Shown: positions 62,550 to 64,000 of the stretch, piece after piece
Layout of the letters: every line of letters begins with the position of its first letter
Numbering within the stretch: the first letter of the stretch is position 1
Source of the DNA: Acanthornis magna
Lineage: Eukaryota; Chordata; Aves; Passeriformes; Acanthizidae
DNA: 64,000 bases
Direction: 5' to 3'
NCBI GenBank assembly: GCA_036785705.1
Contig: JAWUZG010000365.1
Coordinates: forward strand, 62,001 to 126,000
Notes under the pieces: model-generated
Database searches by the model: none
Told to the model about the DNA's origin: nothing
Seen by the model: the letters and a program-made list of their open reading frames with translations, nothing else
Made by a program: the position numbers and the translations under genes

Positions 62550-62872
62550 GCCAGTGTGGAACTCTGTAGTCCACTAACAGCATAAATAACATTAACACCC
62601 ACACCTTTCACCTTAACCTTTTGTGCAAAGAGGCTAACCATTCCTGGAGTCAAAAGAGCCTGATCTTGCCATGAAGTCAATAAATCCTGTGGTTTCACAG
62701 GACATGGCCAGTGTGGAACTCTGTAGTCCACTAACAGCATAAATAACATTAACACCCACACCTTTCACCTTAACCTTTTGTGCAAAGAGGCTAACCATTC
62801 CTGGAGTCAAAAGAGCCTGATCTTGCCATGAAGTCAATAAATCCTGTGGTTTCACAGGACATGGCCAGTTTG
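62550..62872. repeat. Perfect tandem duplication of a 157-bp unit
   Basis: The unit beginning GCCAGTGTGGAACTCTGTAG starts at 62550 and again at 62707. The two copies are identical over the full 157 bases as far as I can compare. A third start, GCCAGTTTGG, at 62864 diverges after seven bases. The unit holds CCTTTCACCTTAACC, CAGGACATG at its junction and no gene. Minus-strand frames of 73 codons repeat between the copies because of it. Perfect identity implies a very recent duplication, a variable tandem repeat or an assembly error. Confidence 0.97.
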
Positions 62873-64000
62873 GCTACAAAGGCAATTCCCTGCTCACAGC
62901 TGGGTATGATATGGAGATACCACCAGTAAAGATTTCTTCAGCTTGTAATCAGTGCTGTGGGAGTTAGCACCAGCTGGTAGAGGCTGGTGTCTTCTCACCT
63001 CTCTCCAAGCACACTTTCAACAACTGGGAGAGCTGGCCCTCATATTATGCTTTCTGTTGTAATCCTAAAGTATCTGGAGCCCTTTGGTACTTCACTTGAC
63101 TTCATTCTGGTCTGCTAATTTACTTGCTCGAGCTCTTGCAAGTCCTGAGAGTGCACACTTAATATCTGAAATACAGCTCTTTGAAATCATGCTGGCAAAA
63201 TAGATGCACATACTCCTAGCTTGAAGCAAAAGGGTAACTAACATTCTAAAAGAAAATAAATTTTAAAAAATAGCACAATGCAGGCAGTGCTTTCCTGCTG
63301 ACAAATGTGTAAGACAACGTAGCAGACATGCACTTTTGAAATGCAGGTGGGCTTTTATTCCTGGCAGTGCAGTGAGAGAGGTAATTCCAGATGTGGGGGA
63401 AACGACACCCCTCAAAAAGGGATTTGCAATGATATAGCACAGAGGAAGCCTGGAGCAAACTGGCACCATCTAGAAAGCTGGAAGAGAGCCAACCAAATTA
63501 TGGCCCAGGCTCTTTAGAGCCCTGTCCCCCCCTTCAGTGGGAACTGCACAGGAAAAGGATGATTGTGAGAGGGTAGATGACAGGAATAGCCTTCATTGCG
63601 CATGGAAAGGAGCGTAAATTACAATCCCTTGTGCATACAGAGGCAAAACAAGGTTCACAATGCCTTATTATATTAAGCCACATGATGAAAATGATTGTTT
63701 ACATTGGTTCATTAATGTTTGTACAGGGCTGTGAACATGCAAAGTGCTAAGTATCAGCACAAGCATCAGTATGGTATCTCAACTTTGACATGTTCGTAAG
63801 TGTTGTAACAAAAGAAAACACACTTTACTCCTAACAATTATTGTCCACAAAACATGGTGTTTAGCATTTTGTCTCTATACATCATTTCTGACCACACAAA
63901 GTCAGAAAAGGCTATCATTACTGTGTATTGTTATACTGAGTAATTTATTCTTCCAAAAGACTAAATGTGTGCAATCATCAATAAACTAACAAATTCAACA
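62873..64000. other. Non-coding DNA, no gene recognised
   Basis: No transposon end or coding family was recognised. Overlapping minus-strand frames of 68 and 70 codons at 63246-63469 are in different frames of the same stretch and have no supporting features. Confidence 0.6.

Noticed and set aside
1..64000. CRISPR arrays, rRNA, tRNA, mitochondrial insertions and bacterial-type operons
   Set aside because: No spaced direct repeats, cloverleaf sequences, rRNA blocks or dense ribosome-binding-site/ORF arrangement were seen. The sequence is vertebrate nuclear DNA. A covariance-model scan for small RNAs was not possible here.

Overview
The window is AT-rich vertebrate nuclear DNA with no intact protein-coding gene that I can support. 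It is almost certainly from a bird. It carries several CR1 LINE fragments with the avian 3' end and two long terminal repeats of a type common in bird genomes, and I recognised no Alu, L1 or other mammalian repeat families. A neoavian, possibly songbird, source is an inference from the CR1 and LTR subtypes. No open frame exceeds 159 codons. The short frames show no family I can name, apart from CR1 reverse transcriptase debris. The best overall reading is the inside of a very long intron, or an intergenic desert.

Layout: 1-3940 is plain AT-rich DNA with one exon-like block on the minus strand (1215-1261). A minus-strand LTR fragment lies at about 3941-4395. Plain DNA follows to 11.9 kb, with a second minus-strand exon-like block at 10017-10102. 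A nearly complete solo LTR on the plus strand occupies 11914-12461. From 12.5 to 31.5 kb there is single-copy-looking DNA with a 17-bp minisatellite (16258-16325) and an AT-rich, homeobox-motif-rich stretch (about 14150-14690). At 31.6-33.45 kb an odd 159-codon open region, including a cysteine-rich alternative frame, abuts a 5'-truncated and internally deleted CR1. A second, more decayed CR1 sits at about 36640-37150. From 37 to 53 kb there are microsatellites, an old CR1 relic (46521-46640), a local CpG-rich patch (about 46815-47200) and a C-tract with quadruplex potential (48043-48062). CR1 3'-end scraps occur at 53.6, 55.0, 60.9 and 61.4-61.6 kb. Two perfect copies of a 157-bp unit stand in tandem at 62550-62863.

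The most interesting item is on the minus strand at 54267-54304. There a long pyrimidine tract runs into CAG|GTAAGT, and a second strong donor lies 38 bases further on. This is the arrangement described for recursive splice sites with an RS-exon in very long vertebrate genes. Together with a few minus-strand exon-like blocks it suggests, but does not prove, that a long gene is transcribed right to left across the window. Splice-site matches of this kind also arise by chance in 64 kb of AT-rich DNA, so the exon candidates are given low confidence.
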